Source: Pseudomonas sp. NFIX28 (GTDB lineage Bacteria > Pseudomonadota > Gammaproteobacteria > Pseudomonadales > Pseudomonadaceae). Taken from it: a stretch of 55,748 nt of DNA. The position numbers and the translations under genes are program-made. Below are positions 1-8,392 of the stretch, piece after piece; the stretch's first letter is position 1; every line of letters starts with the position of its first letter. The stretch is from assembly GCF_900107395.1 (NCBI RefSeq), contig NZ_FNPW01000024.1, positions 1 to 55,748 of the forward strand, read 5' to 3'. Under the pieces are notes generated by a model. The model was not told the origin of the DNA. It saw nothing but the letters and a program-made list of their open reading frames with translations, and ran no database searches.

Positions 1-349
1 CATCAGCGCCCTGATCGAAAGCGCCCGCAACTTACCCCAAGAACTCTACAAATCGCTGACGTGGGATCGCGGAAAAGAGATGGCTGACCATAAGCGCTTT
101 ACGGTGGCTACCGACATCAAGGTCTACTTCTGCGATCCTCATCGTCCTTGGCAACGGGGATCGAATGAGAACACCAACGGGTTGTTAAGGCAGTACTTCC
201 CGAAAGGAACCGACCTTGCGGATCACTCGCAAGCCACGCTCAATGAAGTCGCAAGGCAGCTAAATAGCCGCCCTCGGAAAACACTAGACTACGAAACACC
301 CGCTGAACGATTTAGCCAATCTGTTGCGTCGACCGGTTGAATCCACAGC
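1..349 (+). mobile_element. Right end of an IS30-family insertion sequence, cut by the window edge
   Basis: Only the 3' part of the element is inside the window. It holds the C-terminal part of the transposase and, just after the stop codon, a stretch (about 321-349) where the terminal inverted repeat of an IS30 element would be expected. The left end is outside, so neither the repeat pair nor the target duplication can be checked. Confidence 0.6.
2..340 (+). CDS. IS30-family transposase, C-terminal part
   Basis: The reading frame is open from base 2 to the stop at 338-340, so the start lies upstream of the window. The visible part is the C-terminal half of the catalytic core. The Asp of LTWDRGKEM is followed after exactly 33 residues by the Glu of SNENTNG, which is the DD(33)E spacing of IS30-family transposases. 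The NTNGLLRQYFPKGTD block and the C-terminal NSRPRKTLDYETP block are also typical. It would catalyse cut-and-paste or circle-mediated transposition. Whether the full gene is intact cannot be judged here. Confidence 0.85.
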   Translation: MSALIESARNLPQELYKSLTWDRGKEMADHKRFTVATDIKVYFCDPHRPWQRGSNENTNGLLRQYFPKGTDLADHSQATLNEVARQLNSRPRKTLDYETPAERFSQSVASTG

Positions 350-402
350 CGAAAGAGGACTAAGACGACCACATTAAGCGACCTAAAGTCTCTAACCTCG
401 AT

Positions 403-1332
403 CTACTGATTCTCCCCCGCAATCATCAACCCCAAATTCTCCACCGCCGCCCCAGTTGCGCCTTTACCCAAATTGTCGAATACAGCCGCCAACAACACCT
501 GCCCCTCACCCTCAAACACCATCAGCCGCATCTCATCCGTGTTATTCAACACCTGTGGATCAAGCCCGGAGAGCGCCTGCGCCTGCTGCATCGACATCAC
601 CTGCACACAACCGCTGCCGGCGTAGTGCTGCTCCAGACAGGCATGAATCCGCGCGGCATCCACACCTGGAGCAAGCAGGCGCAGCTGTAGAGGAACGGTC
701 AGCACAATGCCCTGGCGAAACGCGCCATAGGCCGGAACGAACAGCGGCCGTTCGCTCAGGCCGCTGTGTTGCTGGATTTCCGGCACATGCTTGTGCGCCA
801 GGCCCAGGCCGTAGACCTGGAAAGGGGCGGCTTGGGAGGCATTCGGCCCTTCGTGGGCTTCGACCGCGGCGCGGCCGCCGCCGGAGTAGCCGGAGATGGC
901 GTTGATGCTGATCGGGTAGTCCTTCGGCAGCAGCCCGGCTTGCAGCAAGGGGCGCAGCAGGCCGATGGCACCGGTGGGGTAGCAGCCGGGGTTGCTCACG
1001 CGCTTGGAGTTGGCGATGCGCTGTGCCTGTTGCGGGTGCATCTGGGCGAAGCCGTAGGTCCAGTGGGGGTGGGTGCGGTGCGCCGAACTGGCGTCGATCA
1101 CCCGCACCGCCGGGTTGCGGATGCTGGCGACGGCGTCGCGGGCGGCATCGTCGGGCAGGCAGAGCAGGGCGATGTCGCAGGCGTTGATGGCTTCGGCGCG
1201 ACGTTGCGGATCTTTGCGCTGGTCGGCGGCGAGGGTCAGCAGATGCAGGTCGTTGCGATCGCGCAGGCGCTGATGGATCTGCAACCCGGTGGTGCCCTGG
1301 TCGCCGTCGATAAATACGAGAGGGGTGTTCAT
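403..1332 (-). CDS. argC: N-acetyl-gamma-glutamyl-phosphate reductase, type 2 (short form)
   Basis: This enzyme reduces N-acetylglutamyl phosphate to the semialdehyde with NADPH, the third step of arginine synthesis, in the cytoplasm. The 309 residues start with a nucleotide-binding segment (VFIDGDQGTTG). The catalytic Cys lies in VSNPGCYPTG, and HKHVPEIQQH carries a conserved His. The length and the GDQGTTGL start fit the short type-2 ArgC. An in-frame TTG at 1347 would add five residues, but the ATG at 1332 directly precedes the conserved fold. It stands alone, divergent from a LysR gene, so it may be a second, non-operonic argC copy. Confidence 0.9.
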   Translation of the reverse strand: MNTPLVFIDGDQGTTGLQIHQRLRDRNDLHLLTLAADQRKDPQRRAEAINACDIALLCLPDDAARDAVASIRNPAVRVIDASSAHRTHPHWTYGFAQMHPQQAQRIANSKRVSNPGCYPTGAIGLLRPLLQAGLLPKDYPISINAISGYSGGGRAAVEAHEGPNASQAAPFQVYGLGLAHKHVPEIQQHSGLSERPLFVPAYGAFRQGIVLTVPLQLRLLAPGVDAARIHACLEQHYAGSGCVQVMSMQQAQALSGLDPQVLNNTDEMRLMVFEGEGQVLLAAVFDNLGKGATGAAVENLGLMIAGENQ

Positions 1333-1445
1333 GCTGTGTACTCGCAAGCGGGAATGGATTGGGCAAATCTTCCGGCTGCAGCTGCAATAGAGAAAGTTGA
1401 ATTTAATAACGCTAAGCTTCAGTTTTTCTGAATCTGGAGTGGGCC

Positions 1446-2330
1446 ATGCGTGAGATCAGCCTCGACCGGTTGCGCACCCTGGTGGCGATTGTCGACCTGG
1501 GCTCCTTCGCCGAAGCGGCCCGGGCGTTGAACCTGGCGCCGCCCACGGTCAGCCTGCATATCGCCGACCTGGAGGCGCGGGTCGGCGGTTCGCTGCTGTC
1601 GCGTACCCGCGGTCGGGTGCAGCCGTCGGCCATTGGCGAAACCCTGGTGGAGCGGGCGCGGCGCTTGTTGGCCGATGCCGAGCAGGCGCTGGAAGATGTG
1701 CAGCGCCAGGTGCTGGGCCTGGCCGGGCGGGTGCGTCTGGGCGCATCTACCGGCGCCATTGCCCAGTTGCTGCCCCAGGCACTGGAAACCCTGGGCCAGC
1801 GCCATCCGGGTATCGACCTGCAGGTGGCGGTGCTGACCTCCCTGGAGAGCTTGAAGAAGCTCGCCGAAGGTTCGCTGGATATCGGCCTGGTGGCCCTGCC
1901 GCAAACCCCGGTCAAGGGTTTGCGCATCGAGCCCTGGCGCAAGGACCCGGTCATGGCCTTCCTGCCGGCCCGCTGGCAATGCCCCGATCCGGTGACGCCG
2001 CAATGGCTGGCTGCCCAACCGCTGATCCTCAACGACCACAGCACCCGGTTGTCGCGCCTGACTTCGGAGTGGTTCGCCCTGGGCGGGCAGCAGCCCACGG
2101 CGCGCATCCAGCTCAACTACAACGACGCGATAAAGAGCCTGGTCGCTGCCGGTTACGGCGCCACCTTACTGCCCCATGAAGCCGCCACGCCGCTGCCCGA
2201 CACGCGGATCGCCATGCGCCAGCTACAACCGCCCCTGTGGCGCCAGCTGGGCATTGCCCATCGGGACGGGGACGTAGAGCGCTCGACCCAGCATGTGCTG
2301 GAGGTGTTGTGGGGGCTGAGCGCCGATTGA
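1446..2330 (+). CDS. LysR-family transcriptional regulator
   Basis: A 294-residue LysR-type regulator. The N-terminal winged helix-turn-helix spans about residues 4-63 (LRTLVAIVDLGSFAEAARALN, then PPTVSLHIADLE). A co-inducer-binding domain follows (LGASTGAIAQLLP to the C-terminus). The gene is divergent from argC with a short intergenic region of about 110 bp, which suggests it may control argC or itself. The effector is not predictable. The ATG at 1446 follows a purine-rich stretch (TCTGGAGTGGGCC) that serves as ribosome binding site. Confidence 0.88.
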   Translation: MREISLDRLRTLVAIVDLGSFAEAARALNLAPPTVSLHIADLEARVGGSLLSRTRGRVQPSAIGETLVERARRLLADAEQALEDVQRQVLGLAGRVRLGASTGAIAQLLPQALETLGQRHPGIDLQVAVLTSLESLKKLAEGSLDIGLVALPQTPVKGLRIEPWRKDPVMAFLPARWQCPDPVTPQWLAAQPLILNDHSTRLSRLTSEWFALGGQQPTARIQLNYNDAIKSLVAAGYGATLLPHEAATPLPDTRIAMRQLQPPLWRQLGIAHRDGDVERSTQHVLEVLWGLSAD

Positions 2331-2342
2331 TGGCGGGCCGGC

Positions 2343-2714
2343 TTAGCCCAGTAGATGCTTGGAGATGTACTTCGAAATCTCCACCATCGAGGTCTTGCCG
2401 GTGAACTCGAACTTCACCTTGCCCAGCGACGAAAAGTAGATCTCCAGCTCGGAGTCCAGGTCGAAGGTCCCGGAGGTTTCCACCGAGTAAGCGACGATGT
2501 TTTTGTAGGGCAGGGAGGTGAAGTCCTTCTTGCTGCCGGTGATGCCCTGCACGTTGACTGCGATGATGCGCTTGTTGGTAAACACCACGCCGTCGCGCAT
2601 GGCTTTATAGGCGTCGATCACGTGCTCGCCTTCCAGCAACAGGTCCCTGACCCGCTCGGCGTATTCGTCGTTCTGCTTGAGCTTGAAGAAGCCTTTGTTG
2701 TTGAAGTCGATCAT
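2343..2714 (-). CDS. Bacterial PH-domain protein (bPH_1 type)
   Basis: The protein has 123 residues and nearly all of it is one bacterial pleckstrin-homology domain. Residues about 25-120 show the pattern LLLEGEHVIDAYKAMRDGVV, FTNKRIIAVNVQG, KDFTSLPYKNI and FDLDSELEI, ending in an amphipathic helix (TSMVEISKYISKHLL). Proteins of this family are small cytoplasmic, often oligomeric proteins of unclear role. It converges with the LysR gene, with only 12 bp between the stop codons. No enzymatic function should be inferred. Confidence 0.8.
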   Translation of the reverse strand: MIDFNNKGFFKLKQNDEYAERVRDLLLEGEHVIDAYKAMRDGVVFTNKRIIAVNVQGITGSKKDFTSLPYKNIVAYSVETSGTFDLDSELEIYFSSLGKVKFEFTGKTSMVEISKYISKHLLG

Positions 2715-3170
2715 GGGTGAATCCTCATTTTTGAAGTGAACTGCCAGGGAGGCGGTTAAAGTTTATCGGACCTGGCCTAGATGCTACTGGCATCTACTGT
2801 GTCGGATAAGTGACTGTCTACTCTTGGGACCGATACGTACCAAATCAGGCACGTGAGTTCTGTCGGGATGAACAGTTGGCGCCAAATATAGAGCGGCTGA
2901 CGTTTATCTACATTCATGGATCTGAATTTCCTTTCTCCATTTGGCGAGAAGATTATCCATGTTTTTAATCATGGCCTTTGTTGTGAGTTCGCCGTTTGGA
3001 TATTGAAGGGTAACGTTATGCCAAGAGTGTGCTGATAATAGGTGGTTGCTCTGGATACATCTTAGGTGGGTTTAAGATTGTTCTGATTGATTTCTGTTCC
3101 GAATAAATTATTTATTAGGAAGTTGTCGTTCTGGTTTGGGCGCGACTTTTTGTAAGTAAAGGAGATTTAT
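2715..3170. other. 456 bp AT-rich intergenic region upstream of the T6SS effector module
   Basis: No credible gene is seen. The stretch is clearly more AT-rich than the flanking core genes, and this continues into the effector module. It contains a 10-bp palindrome (TTGGCGCCAA, 2876-2885). The promoters for the PH-domain gene (minus) and for the PAAR gene (plus) must both lie here, but no clear -35/-10 pair stands out. A strong Shine-Dalgarno (AAAGGAGA, about 3159-3166) precedes the PAAR start. Confidence 0.5.
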
Positions 3171-3755
3171 ATGGGGCGGAAAATGATCGGGCTTGGAGCG
3201 CCAACATCGACTGGAGGGCGTGTACTGGAAGGTAACATAGGTATTGATATCGATGGTTCGGTCAGTACGACGTCAGTAGGACATATTGCAAGTTGCTCTG
3301 CTTGTAGTAAAGGCAAAGGGCCCATAGTCGCTGTGGGACCCAGAACGATTACCTTGCCTGCTGGATTGGTCGCTTTGGAAGGTGACTACGTTGCTTGTGG
3401 CTGCCCACCTCTTGTCAATACTTTAATTTCTGCACAGTCCTCTGTGTATGGTGGGGCTGAGCATAACAGTGCCGGCTTTATGGCCATTGCCGGGGCTCTG
3501 AAAAAGCCGAGGTTGATCAGAAGTATTTCTTTTTCATATGGAAGTGAGCGGGTACCGCTTGATGCGTTTTCGCGATTTTATGTTGACTTGAATATTCATG
3601 TAGAGACTTCAGGGTATGCAATCGGCGAAATAGTGACTGTAGGTTTAAGCGGCGATACCGAGCGAACTTTGTCGGCAGTAGTTGGAGAGGATGGTATCGC
3701 TGTCATTTCTGAGGTTTTCGCCCGTGACCGAATTGACATGGAAGGGGAAATTTAA
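3171..3755 (+). CDS. PAAR-domain protein with a C-terminal extension (T6SS tip protein)
   Basis: PAAR proteins form the sharpened tip on the VgrG spike of type VI secretion systems and carry effectors. Residues about 1-95 show the PAAR pattern: GAPTSTGGRVLEG, SVGHIASCSACSKGKGPI with His/Cys metal ligands, then LEGDYVACGCPP. Residues about 105-194 form an extra domain that I do not recognise, which could be an adaptor or chaperone-like part. The stop codon overlaps the start of the next gene by one base (TAATG), so it is translationally coupled to the amidase effector. A strong AAAGGAGA site lies 5 bases upstream of the ATG. Base composition is lower in GC than neighbouring core genes. Confidence 0.85.
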   Translation: MGRKMIGLGAPTSTGGRVLEGNIGIDIDGSVSTTSVGHIASCSACSKGKGPIVAVGPRTITLPAGLVALEGDYVACGCPPLVNTLISAQSSVYGGAEHNSAGFMAIAGALKKPRLIRSISFSYGSERVPLDAFSRFYVDLNIHVETSGYAIGEIVTVGLSGDTERTLSAVVGEDGIAVISEVFARDRIDMEGEI

Positions 3756-4327
3756 TGGCCAGGATAATTGTACGTTCGGGTGAGGTGTCCTCGGCGGTTA
3801 CGATCAGAAGGCCACGTTTCAGTGACTTGTGGGCCGCCTATGCTGAAGTGGGGTATAGGGAGGCGGGGGCTGTATATGAGCTCGTTGGAGGGGAGGCGGC
3901 TGCACTGAGAAGGCAAAAGCCTATTGATTATGCAAACGCTTGTGCTCTTAGAATGAGCAGGGCCTTCAACAACGGAGGTTACAGAATTCCGCGGGGTACG
4001 ATCATTAAGAACAAGAACATTTATAGGGTACGCGGGGACGATGGAATGCCCTACATTCTACGGGTCAATGACATTATCGATTTCCTTGAGTTCAACTGGG
4101 GGGCGCCGGATTTGGTTATGGCTCCTGGTAAGAATGAGGATATATCCGCAAAGAAGGGGTTGATCATTGTCGAAGTTTCTGGTTGGAATGATGCTCGGGG
4201 CCATGTCGTTCTTTGGAATGGGGAAGAGACGAGCGATGGTTCTGATTATCAGCGTCTGGATAGTCATGCCTATGAGAACTCCACCGCATCACTGGTGAAG
4301 ACCAACTATTGGGAGTTGAAAGGATGA
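3755..4327 (+). CDS. tae4: Type VI secretion amidase effector, Tae4 family
   Basis: Tae4 effectors are NlpC/P60-like peptidoglycan amidases, delivered into the periplasm of rival Gram-negative cells, where they cut the D-Glu-mDAP bond. The 190-residue protein shows the family pattern. RPRFSDLWAAY lies near the N-terminus, then YANACALRMSRAFN with the catalytic Cys, GDDGMPYILRV, and KKGLIIVEVSGWNDARGHVVLWNG with the catalytic His. Both key residues are present. There is no signal peptide, as expected for a T6SS cargo. It is coupled to the PAAR gene upstream and to its immunity gene downstream (ATGA overlap). The symbol refers to the family. Confidence 0.88.
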   Translation: MARIIVRSGEVSSAVTIRRPRFSDLWAAYAEVGYREAGAVYELVGGEAAALRRQKPIDYANACALRMSRAFNNGGYRIPRGTIIKNKNIYRVRGDDGMPYILRVNDIIDFLEFNWGAPDLVMAPGKNEDISAKKGLIIVEVSGWNDARGHVVLWNGEETSDGSDYQRLDSHAYENSTASLVKTNYWELKG

Positions 4328-4740
4328 AACGGATTTTAGCGGTGTTGCTTTTGACCGCAGGCAATATGGGTAGCGTCGCTTACGCTGGGGTTGATGTTGC
4401 AGCAGCCCGGCAGTCGTTGAAGAATTACGGTCTAGGTTATTGCATCGTCAATCAATTCAAGGACGAGTCCGATGTGAAGAGCGATATTGAGTCCGCCATT
4501 GGCGCCTATTCCTTTATGGGCAGTGGTATGCATACCGTTCTTCAGAATGAAGATACCCTGGAGACGCTGCATAACCCGTATGACGCAACGACGGGTTTTG
4601 TGTTCTCCCAGTATGAAAAAACACAAGCCAGCAGCAAGCATACGGACAAGAAAGTCGTATTTTATGCCTGCCTCGCTATCTATAACTCCAAGGCATTCGA
4701 CGACTTCATCAAGACGCAGGACAAGTACATTTCCAAGTGA
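4324..4740 (+). CDS. tai4: Tae4 immunity protein, Tai4 family
   Basis: Tai4 proteins sit in the periplasm as dimers and plug the active site of Tae4, protecting the producer and its kin. The 138-residue protein starts with a cleavable signal peptide (KRILAVLLLTAGNMGSVAYA, cleavage before GVDV), then an all-helical body with GLGYCIVNQF and VVFYACLAIYNS. Two Cys could form a disulfide. The ATG at 4324 overlaps the Tae4 stop codon (ATGA), the normal arrangement for these pairs. An earlier in-frame start at 4309 would spoil the signal peptide. Confidence 0.85.
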   Translation: MKRILAVLLLTAGNMGSVAYAGVDVAAARQSLKNYGLGYCIVNQFKDESDVKSDIESAIGAYSFMGSGMHTVLQNEDTLETLHNPYDATTGFVFSQYEKTQASSKHTDKKVVFYACLAIYNSKAFDDFIKTQDKYISK

Positions 4741-4760
4741 AGGGGATAATCCTCTCAGGC

Positions 4761-4787
4761 CGAGCGCGATATCCCATATCGCGCTCG
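4761..4787. terminator. Perfect 12-bp stem hairpin between convergent genes
   Basis: CGAGCGCGATAT (4761-4772) pairs perfectly with 4776-4787 around a CCC loop. It lies between the convergent tai4 and porin genes. There is no good T-run on either side, so it may act as a bidirectional mRNA 3' end rather than as a classic intrinsic terminator. Confidence 0.6.
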
Positions 4788-4797
4788 CCACCCTGCC

Positions 4798-6060
4798 TTA
4801 AAACAACTTCCAGCTATAACTCAGCAACAACCGGTTCTCATTGATATCGGTCCGATAGTTCGACCTCGCCACCACATTACGCACCTTGATCCCCAGCCCG
4901 CCCAGCGGCCCGGACTGGATCACGTAACCGATATCCAGGTCGCGCTCCCAGTCCTTGCCCTCAAAGCCTTTGCCGGTGTCGACGTTGTCGCCGCGGATGT
5001 AACGCACGGTGGTGGTCAGGCCGGGCAGGCCGCTGGCGGCGAAGTCGTAGTCGTAGCGCAGTTGCCAGGAGCGTTCGTCGGTGTAGGCGAACTCGTAGGT
5101 GGGCACTTCGTTGCCCAGCGGGGTGATGTTGGCGAAGACGCGGGGGAAGGCGCTGTCGCCGAACATGCCCTGGTAGCCGATGTAGAAGGTGTGGCCGCCG
5201 CGCTTGGCCGAGAGCAGTGAGAAGAACGCCTGGTTGTCGATGGCGCCGAGCAGCTGTTTGCCGTCTTCTTCGCTGTCGTAGTAGCCGAGGTTGGCGCCGA
5301 GGGTCCAGTTGCCGACGGGCTGGCTGTGTTTCAGGCCCAGGAAGCGCTGGTGGTAGATGTCTTCCAGCTGGCCGTACCAGGCGCTGACGGTGGTGCGCTT
5401 GTTATTGAAGGCATAGTCGGCGCCGGCGTAGTTGAAGGCGTCGCTGCTGACCGCGCGTTTCGGCACGTGGCCGAGCATGGCTTGCAGATCGCTTTCGCCG
5501 GCCTCGTTGCGCAGGCTGGTGGAGCGCAGGTGGCCGCCTTGCAGGGTCAGGCCGTCGATGTCGTTGGAGACGATGCTCGCGCCCTGGTAGGACGGCGGCA
5601 GCAGGCGGATGTCGCTGAAGCTGAGCACCGGCAGGTTGGGTTGCAGCTCGCCGATGCGCAGTTCGCTTTTCGCCAGGCGCAGTTTCAGTGCCAGGCCGAG
5701 GCGGCTGTAGTCGTCGGCGGCCTCGCCGTCGTCCTGCACCGGCAGCAGGCCGCTGTTGACCCGGCCCTTGCCGCTGTCGAGCTTGAGCCCCAGGGTGCCG
5801 ATGGCATCCAGGCCCACGCCGAGGGTGCCGGGGGTATAGCCGGACTTGAAGTTGAGGATAAAACCCTGGGCCCATTCCTGGGCCATGGACTGCTCGGTGC
5901 CACGGATATCCGAATAGTCGCGGCTGAAGAAGTAGTTGCGGGCCTGGAGGGTGGCGGTGGCGTCCTTGATCAAGCCGCCTTCTTCGGCCAGCAGCGGTTG
6001 GGGCGCACTCAGGCACGCTGCGCTGGCGCCCAGCACGGCGAGGGTCTTTGCAGGTTTCAT
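4798..6060 (-). CDS. OprD-family outer-membrane porin, BenF-like by context
   Basis: OprD-family porins are 18-stranded channels for carboxylates and basic amino acids. The 420-residue protein has a signal peptide (KPAKTLAVLGASAACLSAP to LLAEE), the family N-terminus (GLIKDATATLQARNYFFSRDY), internal motifs (GVGLDAIGTLGLKLDSG, LRIGELQP, NDIDGLTLQGG) and a C-terminal strand ending in Phe. The ATG at 6060 is chosen because it opens the signal peptide and follows an AAGAG ribosome site. The 36 residues upstream look like non-coding translation. It lies downstream of catR on the same strand, next to the benzoate genes, so benzoate uptake (BenF role) is likely but is an inference. Confidence 0.88.
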   Translation of the reverse strand: MKPAKTLAVLGASAACLSAPQPLLAEEGGLIKDATATLQARNYFFSRDYSDIRGTEQSMAQEWAQGFILNFKSGYTPGTLGVGLDAIGTLGLKLDSGKGRVNSGLLPVQDDGEAADDYSRLGLALKLRLAKSELRIGELQPNLPVLSFSDIRLLPPSYQGASIVSNDIDGLTLQGGHLRSTSLRNEAGESDLQAMLGHVPKRAVSSDAFNYAGADYAFNNKRTTVSAWYGQLEDIYHQRFLGLKHSQPVGNWTLGANLGYYDSEEDGKQLLGAIDNQAFFSLLSAKRGGHTFYIGYQGMFGDSAFPRVFANITPLGNEVPTYEFAYTDERSWQLRYDYDFAASGLPGLTTTVRYIRGDNVDTGKGFEGKDWERDLDIGYVIQSGPLGGLGIKVRNVVARSNYRTDINENRLLLSYSWKLF

Positions 6061-6071
6061 TGCTTTTACTC

Positions 6072-6079
6072 TTATTGTT
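6072..6079 (-). promoter_or_regulatory. CA motif (AANAANAA) in the porin mRNA leader, possible Crc/Hfq site
   Basis: On the minus strand AACAATAA lies just upstream of the AAGAG ribosome site of the porin gene. It matches the AANAANAA consensus bound by Hfq with Crc in Pseudomonas. The same kind of motif is found before benR, benA and benK in this window. Confidence 0.45.
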
Positions 6080-6213
6080 ATGGAAAGCAGTTCACTGCCC
6101 GGCAGGCTAGGGGCGGGGGCGGGAGGGGGACTATCCGTTGCGTGCAGACCTGTATCCCTTTTCTGCACGCGGTGGCGCCCCGGGCAGAGGGCGCCGCGCG
6201 TCGAGGGAAGGCG

Positions 6214-7107
6214 TCAGGTCGCGGAGTGTTCGGCGCGCAGTTCGTCGATCATCCGCAGGCAGTGGCTGAGCCCCGCGGACACATCGCCCACCCGCCGGCT
6301 GATGATGATCGGCGAGGTGGCGTTGGCTTCCAGCAGCGGGCTGAAGCCGATGTCGTCGCGGTGCAGCAATTGCACCGAAGCCGGCACCAGGGTGATGCCG
6401 ATACCGGCGCCCACCAGGCCGATAGCGGTCTGCAATTCGTTGGTCCATTGCACGATGCGGATGTTCAGGCCGTGGGTGTTGAACAGCGCGATCACGTGGT
6501 CGGCGTAGCTCGGGCGCGGGTTGCCGGGGTAGAGCACGAAAGGTTCGTCGGCCAGTTGCGCCAGGCTCACCGGCTGGCCGATCAGCGGATGGCCGGCGGG
6601 CAGGGCGGCCACCAGGCGGTCTTCGGTCTGCACCTTCTGCACGATGGCCGGGTCGTCGATGCGAATGCGCCCGAAGCCGATATCGATGCGTCCGGCCTTG
6701 AGCGCTTCCACCTGCTGCAGGGTGGTCATTTCCGACAGCCCCAGTTCCAGGGCCAGGGTCTCGTGGCTGCGCAGGCGGCGGATCAATTCCGGTAGCAGGC
6801 CGTACAGGGTCGAGGGGGCAAAGCCGATGCCGAGCCAGGTCTTTTCGCCATGGCCGATGCGCCGGGTGTTGTCGCAGACCTTGGCCAGTTGTTCCAGCAG
6901 CACGCTGGAGTGCTCATAGAAAAACCGCCCGGCCTCGGTCAGGCGCAACGGCCGGCCGCGCTCCAGCAGCAACACCCCGAGTTCCTCTTCCAGTTGCTGG
7001 ATCTGCCGGCTCAGGGGCGGCTGGGCGATGTGCAGGCGCTCGGCGGCCTTGGTGAAGTTGAGGGTCTGGCCCAGCACCTGGAAGTAACGCAGATGACGCA
7101 GTTCCAT
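6214..7107 (-). CDS. catR: LysR-type regulator of the catechol operon
   Basis: CatR senses cis,cis-muconate and activates catBCA. The 297-residue protein has the CatR/BenM-type DNA-binding end (MELRHLRYFQVLGQTLNFTKAAERLHIAQPPLSRQIQQLEEE), the effector-domain start WLGIGFAPSTLYGLLPELIRR, and FVLYPGNPRPSYADHV. It is divergent from catB, and the intergenic region contains a perfect ATAC-N7-GTAT operator. These features and the neighbourhood make CatR the best call. A BenM-like response to benzoate as well cannot be excluded. Confidence 0.9.
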   Translation of the reverse strand: MELRHLRYFQVLGQTLNFTKAAERLHIAQPPLSRQIQQLEEELGVLLLERGRPLRLTEAGRFFYEHSSVLLEQLAKVCDNTRRIGHGEKTWLGIGFAPSTLYGLLPELIRRLRSHETLALELGLSEMTTLQQVEALKAGRIDIGFGRIRIDDPAIVQKVQTEDRLVAALPAGHPLIGQPVSLAQLADEPFVLYPGNPRPSYADHVIALFNTHGLNIRIVQWTNELQTAIGLVGAGIGITLVPASVQLLHRDDIGFSPLLEANATSPIIISRRVGDVSAGLSHCLRMIDELRAEHSAT

Positions 7108-7131
7108 AAGGCCTCCGCAGGCAAAAGATGA

Positions 7132-7167
7132 ATACCTTTAAGGTATCGAGCCAGACCAATTCTATAT
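7132..7167 (+). promoter_or_regulatory. CatR operator: recognition site plus activation site
   Basis: A perfect LysR-type dyad ATAC-N7-GTAT lies at 7132-7146 (ATACCTTTAAGGTAT). A second, degenerate dyad, AGAC-N7-ATAT, lies at 7153-7167. The two start points are exactly 21 bp apart, about two helical turns, as expected for a strong recognition site and a weak activation site of a LysR tetramer in the catR-catB gap. Confidence 0.8.
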
Positions 7168-7220
7168 TGGAACCCCGGAAAAAGCCGTACGAGAATCGAC
7201 GCCATAACTTCAAGAACCTG

Positions 7221-8360
7221 ATGGGTATGGAAATGCTTTCAAGTGCCATTGAATCGATCGAAACGATCATCGTCGATCTGCCAACCATCCGCCCGCACAA
7301 GCTGGCGATGCACACCATGCAGCACCAGACCCTGGTGCTGATCCGCCTGCGCTGCGCCGACGGCATCGAAGGCCTGGGCGAAGCCACCACCATCGGCGGC
7401 CTGGCCTACGGCAATGAAAGCCCGGACAGCATCAAGACCAATATCGACCGTTTCTTCACGCCGCTGCTGCTCGGCCATGACGGCGCCAACATCAATGCCG
7501 CCATGCAGCGCCTGGAGCGCAGCATCCGCGGCAACACCTTCGCCAAGTCCGGCATCGAAAGCGCCTTGCTCGACGCCCATGGCAAACGCCTGGGGCTGCC
7601 GGTCAGCGAACTGCTCGGCGGCCGGGTGCGCGACGCCTTGCCGGTGGCCTGGACCCTGGCCAGCGGCGACACCGCCAAGGACATCGCTGAAGCGGAAAAA
7701 ATGCTCGACCTGCGCCGCCACCGCATCTTCAAGCTGAAGATCGGCGCCGGCGAGGTGGACCGCGACCTGGCCCATGTCATCGCGATCAAGAAGGCCCTGG
7801 GCGACCGCGCCAGCGTGCGGGTCGACGTCAACCAGGCCTGGGACGAGGCCGTCGCGGTGCGTGCCTGCCGGGTGCTGGGCAGTAACGGCATCGACCTGAT
7901 CGAACAGCCGATCTCGCGCAACAACCGCGCCGGCATGGTGCGCCTGAACGCCATCAGCCCGGCGCCGATCATGGCCGACGAATCCATCGAATGCGTGGAA
8001 GACGCTTTCAACCTGGCCCGCGAAGGCGCGGCTTCAGTGTTCGCCCTGAAGATCGCCAAGAACGGCGGCCCGCGCGCGGTATTGCGCACCGCGGCGATCG
8101 CCGAGGCGGCGGGCATCGGCCTGTACGGCGGCACCATGCTTGAAGGCGGCATCGGCACCCTGGCCTCGGCCCACGCCTTCCTCACCCTCAATACCTTGAG
8201 CTGGGACACCGAGCTGTTCGGCCCGCTGCTGTTGACCGAGGACATCCTCGTCGAGCCGCCGCTGTACCGCGATTTCCAGCTGCACGTATCCCGGGCGCCG
8301 GGCCTCGGCCTGAGCCTGGACGAGGATCGCCTGGCGTTCCTGCGCCGCGACAAAGCCTGA
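7221..8360 (+). CDS. catB: Muconate cycloisomerase
   Basis: It converts cis,cis-muconate to (+)-muconolactone with Mn2+, in the enolase superfamily. About 379 residues. The N-terminal capping domain carries IIVDLPTIRPHKLAMHTMQ and GEATTIGGLAYG. The barrel follows with FKLKIGAG (catalytic Lys), RVDVNQAWDE (metal Asp), LIEQPI (metal Glu), IMADES (metal Asp) and FALKIAKNGG (second Lys). The exact start is open between ATGs at 7221, 7227 and 7233, where the sequence aligns with known CatB N-termini. Residues further upstream are encoded across the CatR operator and are unlikely to be translated. First gene of catBCA. Confidence 0.92.
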   Translation: MGMEMLSSAIESIETIIVDLPTIRPHKLAMHTMQHQTLVLIRLRCADGIEGLGEATTIGGLAYGNESPDSIKTNIDRFFTPLLLGHDGANINAAMQRLERSIRGNTFAKSGIESALLDAHGKRLGLPVSELLGGRVRDALPVAWTLASGDTAKDIAEAEKMLDLRRHRIFKLKIGAGEVDRDLAHVIAIKKALGDRASVRVDVNQAWDEAVAVRACRVLGSNGIDLIEQPISRNNRAGMVRLNAISPAPIMADESIECVEDAFNLAREGAASVFALKIAKNGGPRAVLRTAAIAEAAGIGLYGGTMLEGGIGTLASAHAFLTLNTLSWDTELFGPLLLTEDILVEPPLYRDFQLHVSRAPGLGLSLDEDRLAFLRRDKA

Positions 8361-8392
8361 ACTGCCATTCATCACGTCTTAAGGAGAGCACC

